NCBI RefSeq assembly: GCF_014200505.1
Contig: NZ_JACHBX010000005.1
Location: forward strand, 397,065-461,064
Length of the DNA: 64,000 nucleotides
Direction: 5' to 3'
Origin: Massilia aurea
GTDB lineage: Bacteria; Pseudomonadota; Gammaproteobacteria; Burkholderiales; Burkholderiaceae_D
Shown: positions 39,052-47,821 of the stretch, piece by piece
Layout of the letters: each line of letters begins with the position of its first letter
How positions within the stretch are numbered: the first letter of the stretch is position 1
Translations under genes and position numbers: made by a program
The notes under the pieces: model-generated
The model's input: only the letters and a program-made list of their open reading frames with translations
What the model was told of the DNA's origin: nothing
The model's database searches: none

Positions 39052-40368
39052 ATGCACCAGGCCAGGCCCAGCACCATGTCATCCTTCTGGATGCCATTCA
39101 CGAACAACCGCGACTTTAAACGCGACCCGCGCCTGCTGGTCTCGGCCGAAGGCATGTACTACCGCGACGTCGACGGTAACCAGGTGCTCGACGGCGCGGC
39201 CGGCCTGTGGTGCGTGCCGTGCGGGCACGGCCAGCCAAAGATCGCGGCGGCGATCGCGCAGATGGCCGGCCAGCTCGACTTCGCACCCACGTTCCAGATG
39301 GGGCATCCGGCTGCGTTCGAACTGGCCGAACGGCTGATCGATTTCAGCGGGGGCCGTTTCTCCCATGTGTTTTATACCAACTCCGGTTCGGAAGCGGTCG
39401 ACACCGCACTCAAGATCGCGCTGGCCTACCACCGGCTGCGCGGCGAAGGCGGGCGCACGCGTTTGATCGGCCGCGAGCGCGGTTATCACGGCGTGGGCTT
39501 CGGCGGGCTGTCGGTCGGCGGCATCGGCGCCAACCGCAAGGCGTTCGGCCCGCTGCTGCCGGGTGTCGACCATCTGCGCCACACGCACGACCCCGAGCGC
39601 AACGCCTTCGCGCGCGGCGAACCCGAACACGGCGCCGAGCTGGCCGACGACCTTGAACGCATGCTGCTGCTGCACGATCCGTCGACGATCGCCGCCGTGA
39701 TCGTCGAACCGGTGGCCGGTTCGACCGGCGTCTTGATTCCGCCCAAGGGCTATCTGGCGCGGCTGCGCGCGATCTGCGACCGGCACGGCATCCTGCTCAT
39801 CTTCGATGAAGTCATCACGGGCTTTGGCCGCCTGACCACGCCGTTTGCGGGCGACTGGTTCGGCGTCGAACCCGACATGATGACGACCGCGAAAGGCATC
39901 ACCAATGGCGCCGTACCGATGGGCGCCGTGTTTTCCAAGGGCTTCATCCACGACGCGTTCATGGACGCGCCGCCCGGCATCGAGCTGTTTCACGGCTATA
40001 CCTATTCGGGCCACCCGCTGGCGTGCGCCGCGGCGCTGGCCACGCTCGACGTGTTTGCCGAGCAGGGCGTACTGGCCAATGCGGCGGCCATCCAGCCGTA
40101 TTTCGAAGAAGCGCTGCAGTCGCTGCGCGGCCTGCCGCACGTGATCGACCTGCGCTCACTCGGCATCATCGCCGGCATCGAGCTGGCCCCGATCCCGGGT
40201 CAGCCGGGCGCGCGCGGCTATGCGGCGCTCAAGGCGGCGTTCGCCGACGGGCTGTTGATCCGCACGACGGGCGACATCATCGCGCTGTCGCCGCCGCTGG
40301 TCATGGAGCGGCAGCATGTGGATGAATTGTTCGGCAAGCTGGCGGATGTGTTGAAACGGCTGGCTTGA
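39052..40368 (+). CDS. Class III aminotransferase (omega-amino acid:pyruvate type)
   Basis: PLP enzyme of 438 aa that moves amino groups from beta-alanine or other omega-amines to pyruvate, by family likeness. Seen motifs: FWMPFTNNRDFKRDPRL at the start (typical of the beta-alanine:pyruvate group), FYTNSGSEAVDTALKIA, the PLP-aspartate region LLIFDEVITGFGR and the PLP lysine in MTTAKGITNGAVPMG. An AGGAG site precedes the ATG. Its 3' end meets the UraD-AllC gene. Beta-alanine is a product of pyrimidine breakdown, so a nucleobase link is possible but inferred. Confidence 0.9.
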   Translation: MHQARPSTMSSFWMPFTNNRDFKRDPRLLVSAEGMYYRDVDGNQVLDGAAGLWCVPCGHGQPKIAAAIAQMAGQLDFAPTFQMGHPAAFELAERLIDFSGGRFSHVFYTNSGSEAVDTALKIALAYHRLRGEGGRTRLIGRERGYHGVGFGGLSVGGIGANRKAFGPLLPGVDHLRHTHDPERNAFARGEPEHGAELADDLERMLLLHDPSTIAAVIVEPVAGSTGVLIPPKGYLARLRAICDRHGILLIFDEVITGFGRLTTPFAGDWFGVEPDMMTTAKGITNGAVPMGAVFSKGFIHDAFMDAPPGIELFHGYTYSGHPLACAAALATLDVFAEQGVLANAAAIQPYFEEALQSLRGLPHVIDLRSLGIIAGIELAPIPGQPGARGYAALKAAFADGLLIRTTGDIIALSPPLVMERQHVDELFGKLADVLKRLA

Positions 40369-40375
40369 TCCGGCG

Positions 40376-42127
40376 TCAAGCTTGCGGCAAATCCAGCAAG
40401 AAGTCAGAGAAGACCCGTCCCGCAATATCGGCATCATCGGCCGTCATCGTCTCGAGCGGATTGTGGCTGATTCCGCCGTTGCCGCAGCGGACGAACAGCA
40501 TTGCCACGTCGGTCAATTCTGCCATGCGCATGGCGTCGTGGCCGGCGCCGGATGGCAGGTCGACATGGGGCAGGCCAGCCCGTTCCACCGCTGCGCCCAG
40601 CTGCGCCATCAGGCGCGGCGCGCACGGTACGGCATCGATCTCCAGCAGCTTGACCAGCCGCTCGCCGATGCCGCGCGCGGCGCAGATGGTACTGATGCCG
40701 GCCAGGATATCGGCCACCGCAGCCAGGCGCACCGCATCGTCGGCGGCGCGGATGTCGAGTGACAGGCGACACGCGCCGGGAATCACGTTGACCGAGCCGC
40801 CCGGCACCTCGAGCTGGCCAACCGTGCCGACCAGCGCCGCGCCCTGGCGGCAGCGCGCTTCCACCAGCAGCACGATCTCGGCGGCGGCAGCGGCCGCATC
40901 GCGCCGCATGCCCATTGGCGTGGTGCCCGCGTGGCTGGCCACGCCGCGCAGTTCGACGATATAGCGTGAGCTGCCGGCAATCGCGCTCACCACGCCCAGC
41001 GGCAGGCCGCGTTCGAGCAGCACCGGGCCTTGCTCGATGTGGACTTCTACAAAGCCGAGCAGCAGCGCCGGATCGCGCGCGATGCCGGCGATATCAGAAT
41101 GGTCGTGGCCAGCCTGCGCCAGCGCGTCCCCGAGCGTGACGCCGTCGCTGTCGACCGCGCTTAATAAACCCATGTCGAAGCTGCCCGTAATGGCGCTGCT
41201 GCCCAGGAACGTGCTGCGAAAACGCACGCCTTCTTCTTCGGCAAACGCGATCACCTCCAGGTCGTACGGCAGGCGCTGGTCGCGCGCGTGCAGGTCGGCG
41301 ACGACGGCGATTGGCAGCAGGATGCCCAGGCGCCCGTCGTACTTGCCGCCATCGCGCACGGTGTCGTAGTGCGAGCCGGTCGCCAGCGTGTTTGCGCCCG
41401 GCTGCGCAGCGGCGTAGCGGCCGACGACATTGCCTACCGCGTCGATGTGGACCGTCATGCCGGCCTCGCGCATCCAGCCGGCGATGCACGCGGCGGTGCG
41501 CTGGTGGGCCGGCGTCATGTAGGCGCAGGTCAGGTTCGTTTCAACGTCGCTGATGGTGCCGAGCGTTTCGCACCAGTCCATCACGCGCGCGCCAAGCGAC
41601 GGCGTCACACCCAGCAGCGCGTTCAGGCGGATCTCGGCGATGCGGTGCACCTGGCGCAGCGCTTCGCGCAGCTCGTCGCCGCGCGCATTGCCGATGCGCC
41701 GCTCGAAGGTGGCGATGATGGCCTGGCGCGACAGGCCCTGGCCGGTCGGCCCCTTGACCGCGAGGATGAACGGAAAGCCGAAGCGGCCGTTGTAGTCGGC
41801 ATTGAGCGCATGCAGCTGCGCGTACTCGTGCGGCGTGCAGCGGTCCAGCCCCGAGCTGGCTTGCTCGCTCGTGGATTCGGCGGTCAGGGCGCCGGCGATC
41901 GCCGCCTTGCCCGCCAGTTCAGGGTGAGCGCGCAGCAGCGCCAGTTGCTCGTCGATGCTGGCCGCGTCTACCACCGACTGCAAGGCGCGCTTGAGCGCGG
42001 CCAGGCTGGCGAACGGGCGGGCCTGCGCCGCGCGCGCGGCGATCCATGGCGAATGTTCGTAGATGCCGCGCAGGGCCTCGACAAAGCCGGCGGCTTCGCA
42101 TGCGTTCAGCGTCGCGATCGTGGTCAT
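40376..42127 (-). CDS. Fused OHCU decarboxylase - allantoate amidohydrolase
   Basis: A 583-aa fusion of two steps of ureide catabolism. Residues about 1-170 are a UraD domain (OHCU decarboxylase, making S-allantoin) with YEHSPWIA, LLRAHPELAGKAA and NADYNGRFGFPFILAVKG. Residues about 175-583 are an M20-type allantoate amidohydrolase (AllC) with metal-binding ATGSHYDTV, DGGKYDGRLGI, AEEEGVRF, EVHIEQGPVL and GGISHNPLE. The ATG at 42127 has a GGAG site 6 bp upstream. No stop or shift lies between the domains, so it is a real fusion. A LysR gene follows upstream on the same strand. Confidence 0.93.
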   Translation of the reverse strand: MTTIATLNACEAAGFVEALRGIYEHSPWIAARAAQARPFASLAALKRALQSVVDAASIDEQLALLRAHPELAGKAAIAGALTAESTSEQASSGLDRCTPHEYAQLHALNADYNGRFGFPFILAVKGPTGQGLSRQAIIATFERRIGNARGDELREALRQVHRIAEIRLNALLGVTPSLGARVMDWCETLGTISDVETNLTCAYMTPAHQRTAACIAGWMREAGMTVHIDAVGNVVGRYAAAQPGANTLATGSHYDTVRDGGKYDGRLGILLPIAVVADLHARDQRLPYDLEVIAFAEEEGVRFRSTFLGSSAITGSFDMGLLSAVDSDGVTLGDALAQAGHDHSDIAGIARDPALLLGFVEVHIEQGPVLLERGLPLGVVSAIAGSSRYIVELRGVASHAGTTPMGMRRDAAAAAAEIVLLVEARCRQGAALVGTVGQLEVPGGSVNVIPGACRLSLDIRAADDAVRLAAVADILAGISTICAARGIGERLVKLLEIDAVPCAPRLMAQLGAAVERAGLPHVDLPSGAGHDAMRMAELTDVAMLFVRCGNGGISHNPLETMTADDADIAGRVFSDFLLDLPQA

Positions 42128-42224
42128 GTGCGCTCCATGGTGGTCAAGCGATCGATGATACGGGCTGGCGGTGGCTGCGCCCATATCGCCCGGCGGATGG
42201 CTGCCAGCAGCCGGCGCATATAGA

Positions 42225-43163
42225 CTAGCCCTGCACCAGGGCGCGCGCCGCGCTGCTGACCTGGTCGCGCAGCCATTTGTGCTCGGTTGACTGGTGCACG
42301 CGCTGGTGCCACAACTGATAGAAGCGCATCGGCGGAAACTTCACCGGCACCGTGAAGCTTTTCAAAGGCAGCGTCTTCTCGTAGGCGCGGATGAACTGGC
42401 GGCCGGTGGTCAGGACCAGGTCACTCTGCGTGAGCATGTAAGGGATCACGCCGAAGTAGGGCGACTCCACCGCCACGCGGCGCTGCAGGCCCAGGCGCTC
42501 GAGATGCGCGTCGATCACGCCGTGGTACCCGGGCAGCATCTGGGTCGGGGCGACGTGGGGCAGGTCGAGATAATCCTCGAGCGTCATTGCGTCCGGCGCC
42601 GTGCGCCGCGCGTATGGGCTGTCGGCGCGCATCGTGCAGATGATCGGGTCTTCGAACAGCTTCGAGATGTGCAGGTGCGCCGGCGGCTCGTCCCAGTTGG
42701 CGATCACCAGGTCCATGTCGCCGTCGGACAGCATGCGCAGATAATCCTGGCCCGGCCCCAGCGCATGGATCACGACCTTGCTGCCGGGCGAGCCGCGGCG
42801 CAGCAGCGCCACGACGTTGGGCAGGAAGCGTGCATCGAGGTAGTCCGGCGCGGCGATGTGGAAGGTGCGCGTGGCGTCTTCGGGCTGAAACGGTGCCTTG
42901 CGCACGAACAGGCTCTCGGCTTCGTCCAGAATGCGCTTGGCGGGCTTGAGCAGACCTTCTCCGTGCTGCGTGGGCACCATGCCGCGCGCGCCGCGCACGA
43001 GAATCGGGTCGCCCGTCAGCTCGCGCAACTTGCGCAGCGAGGCCGAAATCGAGGGCTGCGGTTGATTGAGTTTGAGCGCCACGCGCGAGACGTTTTTCTC
43101 CACCAGCAGCAGGTAAAGGATGCGGATCAGGTGCAGGTCGAGGTTGCGGGGAAGGCTGGACAT
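42225..43163 (-). CDS. LysR family regulator of purine/ureide genes (inferred)
   Basis: A 312-aa LysR protein with winged helix NLDLHLIRILYLLLVEKNVSRVALKLNQPQPSISASLRKLRELTGDPILVRG (about 7-58, NodD-like form) and an effector domain. It is divergent from puuD and upstream of the uraD-allC fusion on its own strand, with a near-palindromic GTATATCGA/TCGAATATAC in the shared 162-bp promoter region. It probably controls both units in response to a purine breakdown product; this is inferred from position. Confidence 0.92.
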   Translation of the reverse strand: MSSLPRNLDLHLIRILYLLLVEKNVSRVALKLNQPQPSISASLRKLRELTGDPILVRGARGMVPTQHGEGLLKPAKRILDEAESLFVRKAPFQPEDATRTFHIAAPDYLDARFLPNVVALLRRGSPGSKVVIHALGPGQDYLRMLSDGDMDLVIANWDEPPAHLHISKLFEDPIICTMRADSPYARRTAPDAMTLEDYLDLPHVAPTQMLPGYHGVIDAHLERLGLQRRVAVESPYFGVIPYMLTQSDLVLTTGRQFIRAYEKTLPLKSFTVPVKFPPMRFYQLWHQRVHQSTEHKWLRDQVSSAARALVQG

Positions 43164-43181
43164 GGCCGTGCAATCTTGGTT

Positions 43182-43210
43182 GTATATCGAGTCGGATATG
43201 TCGAATATAC
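43182..43210. promoter_or_regulatory. Candidate LysR operator in the lysR-puuD promoter region
   Basis: Half sites GTATATCGA and TCGAATATAC face each other across 10 bp, 19 bp upstream of the LysR gene start and 116 bp upstream of puuD. They match as an inverted repeat except for one inserted A. This position suits LysR autorepression plus activation of puuD. Confidence 0.5.
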
Positions 43211-43325
43211 GCCGATTTTGTTGTTGCAGAAATGGAAATCAGCGTATCGTCAAGCCGTCGGTCGCTCTGGTTGCACTGGCGCGCTTGCGTATGTTCCCTT
43301 GAATCTGCGACCCTGAAGGACGCCC

Positions 43326-44570
43326 ATGTTCGACCCCGGATACCTGGCCCCCTACGTTCTCGAATGGCTCAATCTATTGGTGCGCTGGCTGCACATCATC
43401 ACCGGCATCGCCTGGATCGGCGCATCGTTCTACTTCGTCTGGCTCGACAACACGATTAAGCCGCCGGCGCCCGGTTCGGACCTCGAGCGCAAGGGCGTCG
43501 CCGGCGAGCTGTGGGCGGTGCACGGCGGCGGCTTCTACAACCCGCAAAAATACCTGGTGGCGCCTGCCGAACTGCCAAAGGAGCTGCACTGGTTCAAGTG
43601 GGAAGCCTATTCCACGTGGCTGTCGGGCTTTGCGCTCCTGAGCATCGTCTATTACATGAACGCGAAAGCGATGATGATCGACCGCAGCGTGGCCGATCTG
43701 TCGAGCGGGCAGGCGATCGGGATCGGCATCGGCAGCCTGGTCGTGGGCTGGATCGTCTACGACCTGCTGTGCCGCTCACCGCTGGTGCAGCGCCAGCTGG
43801 CCTTTGGCGCGACGGTCTTCCTGTTTTTGGTTGGCAGCAGCTGGGTGCTCACGCACCTGCTCAGCGGCCGCGCGGCGTACCTGCACGTGGGCGCGATGAT
43901 CGGCACGATGATGGTCGCGAACGTGGCGATGCTGATCATTCCCGGCCAGCGCAAGATGGTGGATGCCATGCTGGCAGGGCAGAAGCCCGACCCGGTCCAC
44001 GGCATCAAGGCCAAGCAACGCAGCGTCCACAATAATTACTTCACGCTGCCGGTGCTGTTCATCATGATCAGCAACCACTACGCGATGACCTACAACCACC
44101 CGCATGCGTGGGCGGTGCTGGGCGTGATCATGCTGGCCGGCGTGCTGATCCGCCACTTCTTCAACCTGCGCCACAAGGGCCGTATCGAATGGCGGTACCC
44201 TGTGGCGGGCGCCGCGCTGCTGCTGGGGCTTGGCGTGCTGCTGGCGCCGGCCCGGCCGGTGCACGTCGATCCGGTCGTTACCACTGCGACCACCGACGCC
44301 GCACGCTTTGCCGAGGTCCGCACGATCATGGGGGCGCGCTGCGTTTCGTGCCATGCAGCGCAACCGACGCAGCCCGGCTTTGCGGCCGCGCCGCTGGGCG
44401 TCATGCTCGAAACGCCCGAGCAGATCGGCCAGAACGCTGCGCGCATTTACCAGCAGACCGTGCAAACCAGGGCCATGCCGCTGGCGAATCTGACGCACAT
44501 GACCGATGCTGAACGCGCCGTGGTCAAGGCCTGGTTCGAGGCCGGCGCCAACACAGGAAACACACGATGA
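43326..44570 (+). CDS. puuD: Urate hydroxylase PuuD with C-terminal cytochrome c domain
   Basis: Membrane-bound urate oxidase of 414 aa that converts urate to 5-hydroxyisourate. About eight membrane helices fill residues 1-310 with conserved NLLVRWLHIITGIAWIGASFYFVWLDN, GELWAVHGGGFY and conserved histidines (SVHNNYFTLPVLFIMISNHY). A periplasmic cytochrome c domain at the end has the haem motif CVSCH (about 339-343), so electrons can pass to the respiratory chain. It is divergent from the LysR gene and overlaps the next gene by 4 bp. Confidence 0.94.
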   Translation: MFDPGYLAPYVLEWLNLLVRWLHIITGIAWIGASFYFVWLDNTIKPPAPGSDLERKGVAGELWAVHGGGFYNPQKYLVAPAELPKELHWFKWEAYSTWLSGFALLSIVYYMNAKAMMIDRSVADLSSGQAIGIGIGSLVVGWIVYDLLCRSPLVQRQLAFGATVFLFLVGSSWVLTHLLSGRAAYLHVGAMIGTMMVANVAMLIIPGQRKMVDAMLAGQKPDPVHGIKAKQRSVHNNYFTLPVLFIMISNHYAMTYNHPHAWAVLGVIMLAGVLIRHFFNLRHKGRIEWRYPVAGAALLLGLGVLLAPARPVHVDPVVTTATTDAARFAEVRTIMGARCVSCHAAQPTQPGFAAAPLGVMLETPEQIGQNAARIYQQTVQTRAMPLANLTHMTDAERAVVKAWFEAGANTGNTR

Positions 44571-45823
44571 ACGCATTGCAGACACGCCTGACCGACTGGA
44601 TCGACGCGCACTTCGATGACGAAGTGGGCTTCCTGCAGGCCGTCGTGCGGATCCCCACCGATACGCCGCCGGGCAACAACGCACCGCATGCCGAGGCCGT
44701 GGCCGACATGCTGGAGGGCGCCGGCTGGCCGGTTGAGCGGCACGCGGTGCCGTCGCAGCAGGTCGTCGACTACGGCCTGGAAAGCATCACGAACCTGATC
44801 GTGCGCCGGCCGTATGGCGGGGACGGGCCGACGCTCGCGCTCAATGCGCATGGCGATGTCGTACCGCCGGGCGAAGGCTGGACCCATCCGCCTTATGGCG
44901 CCGTGATCGAAGATGGCTACCTGTACGGGCGCGCGGCGGCAGTATCTAAAAGCGACTTTGCCACCTATGTCTTCGCGGTGCGCGCACTCGAAGCACTGGG
45001 CGCGCCGCTGCGTGGCGGCGTCGAGCTGCACTTTACTTATGACGAAGAATTCGGCGGGCTGCTGGGGCCGGGCTGGTTGCTGGAGCAGGGCCTGACGCAG
45101 CCCGATTACGTGATTGCCGCCGGTTTTGGCTACAGCATCATCACGGCGCACAACGCCTGCCTGCAGCTGGTAGTGACGGTGCACGGCAAGGCCGGCCACG
45201 GCGCGATGCCCGACACAGCGGTCGATGCGCTGCAGGCAGCCACGCGCGTGCTGAACGCCATCTACGGCGACCTGCCACGGCTCAAGACCATCAAGTCGGG
45301 CGTGCCCGGCATCGATTCGCCGACGATGCTCGTCGGGCGCATCGACGGCGGCACCAATACCAACGTAGTACCTGGCAAGGTGGTGCTGAAGCTCGACCGG
45401 CGCATGATTCCCGAAGAAGACCCGGTCGCGGTCGAAGCGCAGGTACGTGCGCTGATCACGGACGCGGTGGCCGGTATGCCCGGCATCCGGCTCGAGGTCA
45501 AGCGCCTGCTGCTGTCGCAGGCATTGCGCCCGCTACCCGGCGCGCAGCCGCTGGTCGAGAGCCTGCGCCGCAACGCACACACTGTGCTGGGCGAAGCGAT
45601 TCCCGCTGTCGGCACGCCGCTGTATGCCGATGCGCGCCTGTACGGCGAGCGCGGTATTCCGGCCGTCCTGTATGGGGCCGGGCCGCGCACGGTCACGGAG
45701 GCCAATGCGAAAAAGGCGGACGAGCGGCTGGCGCTGGACGACTTGCGCCGCGCCACCAAGGTGGTGGCGCTGACGCTGCTGGACATGCTGGGCGTCGAGG
45801 CGCAGCAGGCCGTCAGTCGTTAG
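44567..45823 (+). CDS. M20 family zinc hydrolase (ArgE/DapE/CPG2-like)
   Basis: A 418-aa di-zinc amidohydrolase/peptidase. Metal-site motifs are clear: LNAHGDVVPPGEGW (His, Asp), the bridging region GRAAAVSKSDFATY, YDEEFGG (catalytic Glu and ligand) and the lid domain beginning TVHGKAGHGAMPDTAVDAL. The start overlaps the puuD stop (ATGA), so the two are translationally coupled and the substrate is probably a ureide or N-carbamoyl compound. That role is inferred; a peptidase or deacylase is also possible. Confidence 0.88.
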   Translation: MNALQTRLTDWIDAHFDDEVGFLQAVVRIPTDTPPGNNAPHAEAVADMLEGAGWPVERHAVPSQQVVDYGLESITNLIVRRPYGGDGPTLALNAHGDVVPPGEGWTHPPYGAVIEDGYLYGRAAAVSKSDFATYVFAVRALEALGAPLRGGVELHFTYDEEFGGLLGPGWLLEQGLTQPDYVIAAGFGYSIITAHNACLQLVVTVHGKAGHGAMPDTAVDALQAATRVLNAIYGDLPRLKTIKSGVPGIDSPTMLVGRIDGGTNTNVVPGKVVLKLDRRMIPEEDPVAVEAQVRALITDAVAGMPGIRLEVKRLLLSQALRPLPGAQPLVESLRRNAHTVLGEAIPAVGTPLYADARLYGERGIPAVLYGAGPRTVTEANAKKADERLALDDLRRATKVVALTLLDMLGVEAQQAVSR

Positions 45824-45831
45824 CATCAGCA

Positions 45832-45936
45832 CGTCGTTCCCGCGAGGCGGGAACCCAAGTCAGTAAGCATACCGCGTTGATCGAACTTTGATGCGACGCG
45901 GGCAACCTCGGGTTCCCGCCTGCGCGGGAACGACGG
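45832..45936. repeat. Single REP-pair element, same family as the 12-kb array
   Basis: A left palindrome (CGTTCCCGCGAGGCGGGAAC) followed by CCAAGT, and a right oppositely oriented copy (GTTCCCGCCTGCGCGGGAAC), enclose about 50 bp. The arms match those of the 136-bp array at 12.0-12.4 kb, while the middle is different. It lies between the convergent M20 and VWA genes and may also act as a transcript-end hairpin. Confidence 0.88.
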
Positions 45937-45986
45937 TTTTACGTGTCGCTGATCGCATGATGCCATCGTCCCTCAGACCTGGCACA

Positions 45987-47699
45987 TCAGGGCCGTCCGG
46001 TTGCCCCGGCCTGGTCCAGCGATTCCGCCATCCGCACGAGCTTGACGAACTCGGCGCGATAGCCGTCAGTGTCGGCGCCCCGTGCGTCGTTCGCCAGCGT
46101 GGCGATGTCGGCGTAGCTGTAGTCGCTCACCTGCGGCTCGCCGCGCAGGCGCTGGCCGAACGCGGCCACCGCCACCGCGAAGCGCTGGTCGGCCGGCGCG
46201 GCGGCCAGCGTGGCGTGCGCCGTTGCCGGGCGCACCGGCTGCTCGGCCAGGCGGCTCTTGCTCTCGCCCGGCAGCTTGTAGCGCACCCGCACGAATGCCA
46301 GCTCGTCATTTTTACCCGCCGGGACGGCTGTCTTGCCGGTGCCATAGCGCAGTGGGTCGACCAGTTTGCCTGCGCCCGCTGCCGGCGTGATCTCGTAGAT
46401 CGCGGTCACCGTGTGGCCGGCGCCCATGTCGCCCGCATCGACCTTGTCGTCCTTGAAGTCCTGGCGCGCCAGCATGCGCGTTTCGTACCCGATCAGGCGG
46501 TAGGCCGCCACGCGCGCCGGGTTGAACTCGACCTGCATCTTGACGTCGTTCGCGATCGGGAACATGGTCGAGCCAAGTTCAGCCTGCAGCGCCTTGCGCG
46601 CTTCCAGCAGCGAGTCGATGTAGGCGGCATTGCCATTGCCCGACTGCGTAAGGCGCTGGATCAGCGCGTCGTTCAGGTTGCCGTTGCCGACGCCGAAAAT
46701 CGACAGGTAGACGCCGCTCTTGCGCTTGCCGGCGATGAAGGTTTCGAGCTGGCGCGGGTCCTTCACGCCAATATTGAAGTCGCCGTCGGTGGCCAGGATG
46801 ATGCGGTTGACGGCTTTCGCATCGAAGTGGCGTTGGGCCATGGCGTAGGCGCGCTCCAGGCCATCGCGGCCGGCCGTACCGCCGGCTGCCTGCAACGCAT
46901 CGATGGCGTCGATGATCTTCTGCTTGTCGCTGCCCGTGGTCGGTTCGAGTGCCACCGCCGTGCCATTGGCATAGGTGACGATCGCCACCCGGTCCTGTTC
47001 GCGCAGGCCCTGTGCGAACAGGCGAAAGCCCTGCTTGAGCAGCGGCAGGCGGTCCTGCGCGGCCATCGAGCCGGACACGTCGACCAGCAGCACGACGTTC
47101 ATCGGCGGCCGTTCGGCGCGCTGCAGGTCGTAGCCGCGCACGGCCACGTGCAGCAGCTGGTTGTCCGCATTCCAGGGGCTGGGCATGGTGGCCGTGGTCA
47201 GCGCGAATGGCTGGCTGGCCTTGCCAGGTGCGGCATAGGCATAGGGGAAGTAGTTCACCATTTCCTCGACCCGCACGGCGGCCGGTGGCGGCATGCGGCC
47301 CGCGTTCAACTGGCGCCGCACGTAGGCATACGAGGCGGTATCGACATCGCTGCTGAACGTCGATACGGGTTGTTCTTCGACCAGTACCGCGCGGTTGGCC
47401 TGGACATCGGGGAAATGCTCGGCGTCGGGTGCGTAGCTCGGGGATCGGGAAAGCGCCGCGAAAGGCGACATGGCGGCGCGGCGCTGGAAGGTCGTCGGCG
47501 GCACGCCGGTGTAGCCTGAATACGAAGAGATCGCGCTGCCGGTCATCTCGACCCGCGTACCGGGTGCCGGCGCCGGCGGCGCCGGTGGCGCTGCGGCGGT
47601 ATCCGCTTGCAGTTGCTGCGGGGCGCTGCAGGCTGCCAGCAGCAGGGTCGTTGCAAGGAGGGACAGGGCGGGCAGGGCGGCGGCGCGCGAGCGTGGCAT
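45987..47699 (-). CDS. VWA-domain lipoprotein (YfbK-like, DUF3520)
   Basis: A 570-aa exported lipoprotein: lipobox LLAACS at about 20-25, a proline/alanine linker, then a YfbK-type N-terminal domain (FSSDVDTASYAYVRRQLNAGRMP and VRVEEMVNYFPYAYAAP). A von Willebrand A domain follows with the metal-ion-dependent adhesion motif DVSGSM and ILATDGDFNIG. The C-terminal DUF3520 segment includes GAGHTVTAIYEI. Likely an envelope protein-binding scaffold; partner unknown. GAGG precedes the ATG. It may share a transcript with the S9 peptidase gene further upstream. Confidence 0.92.
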   Translation of the reverse strand: MPRSRAAALPALSLLATTLLLAACSAPQQLQADTAAAPPAPPAPAPGTRVEMTGSAISSYSGYTGVPPTTFQRRAAMSPFAALSRSPSYAPDAEHFPDVQANRAVLVEEQPVSTFSSDVDTASYAYVRRQLNAGRMPPPAAVRVEEMVNYFPYAYAAPGKASQPFALTTATMPSPWNADNQLLHVAVRGYDLQRAERPPMNVVLLVDVSGSMAAQDRLPLLKQGFRLFAQGLREQDRVAIVTYANGTAVALEPTTGSDKQKIIDAIDALQAAGGTAGRDGLERAYAMAQRHFDAKAVNRIILATDGDFNIGVKDPRQLETFIAGKRKSGVYLSIFGVGNGNLNDALIQRLTQSGNGNAAYIDSLLEARKALQAELGSTMFPIANDVKMQVEFNPARVAAYRLIGYETRMLARQDFKDDKVDAGDMGAGHTVTAIYEITPAAGAGKLVDPLRYGTGKTAVPAGKNDELAFVRVRYKLPGESKSRLAEQPVRPATAHATLAAAPADQRFAVAVAAFGQRLRGEPQVSDYSYADIATLANDARGADTDGYRAEFVKLVRMAESLDQAGATGRP

Positions 47700-47821
47700 G
47701 GCAGGACCTCATGACGTGATGGTTGTCATAAGGTGCACCAGCCGCGCGCCGCCGGCAATCGCGCTTACATCCTGTAATGCCTATGCATGCAGGGTATGCG
47801 CAGCGGTTGCCGGCGCGTGGA

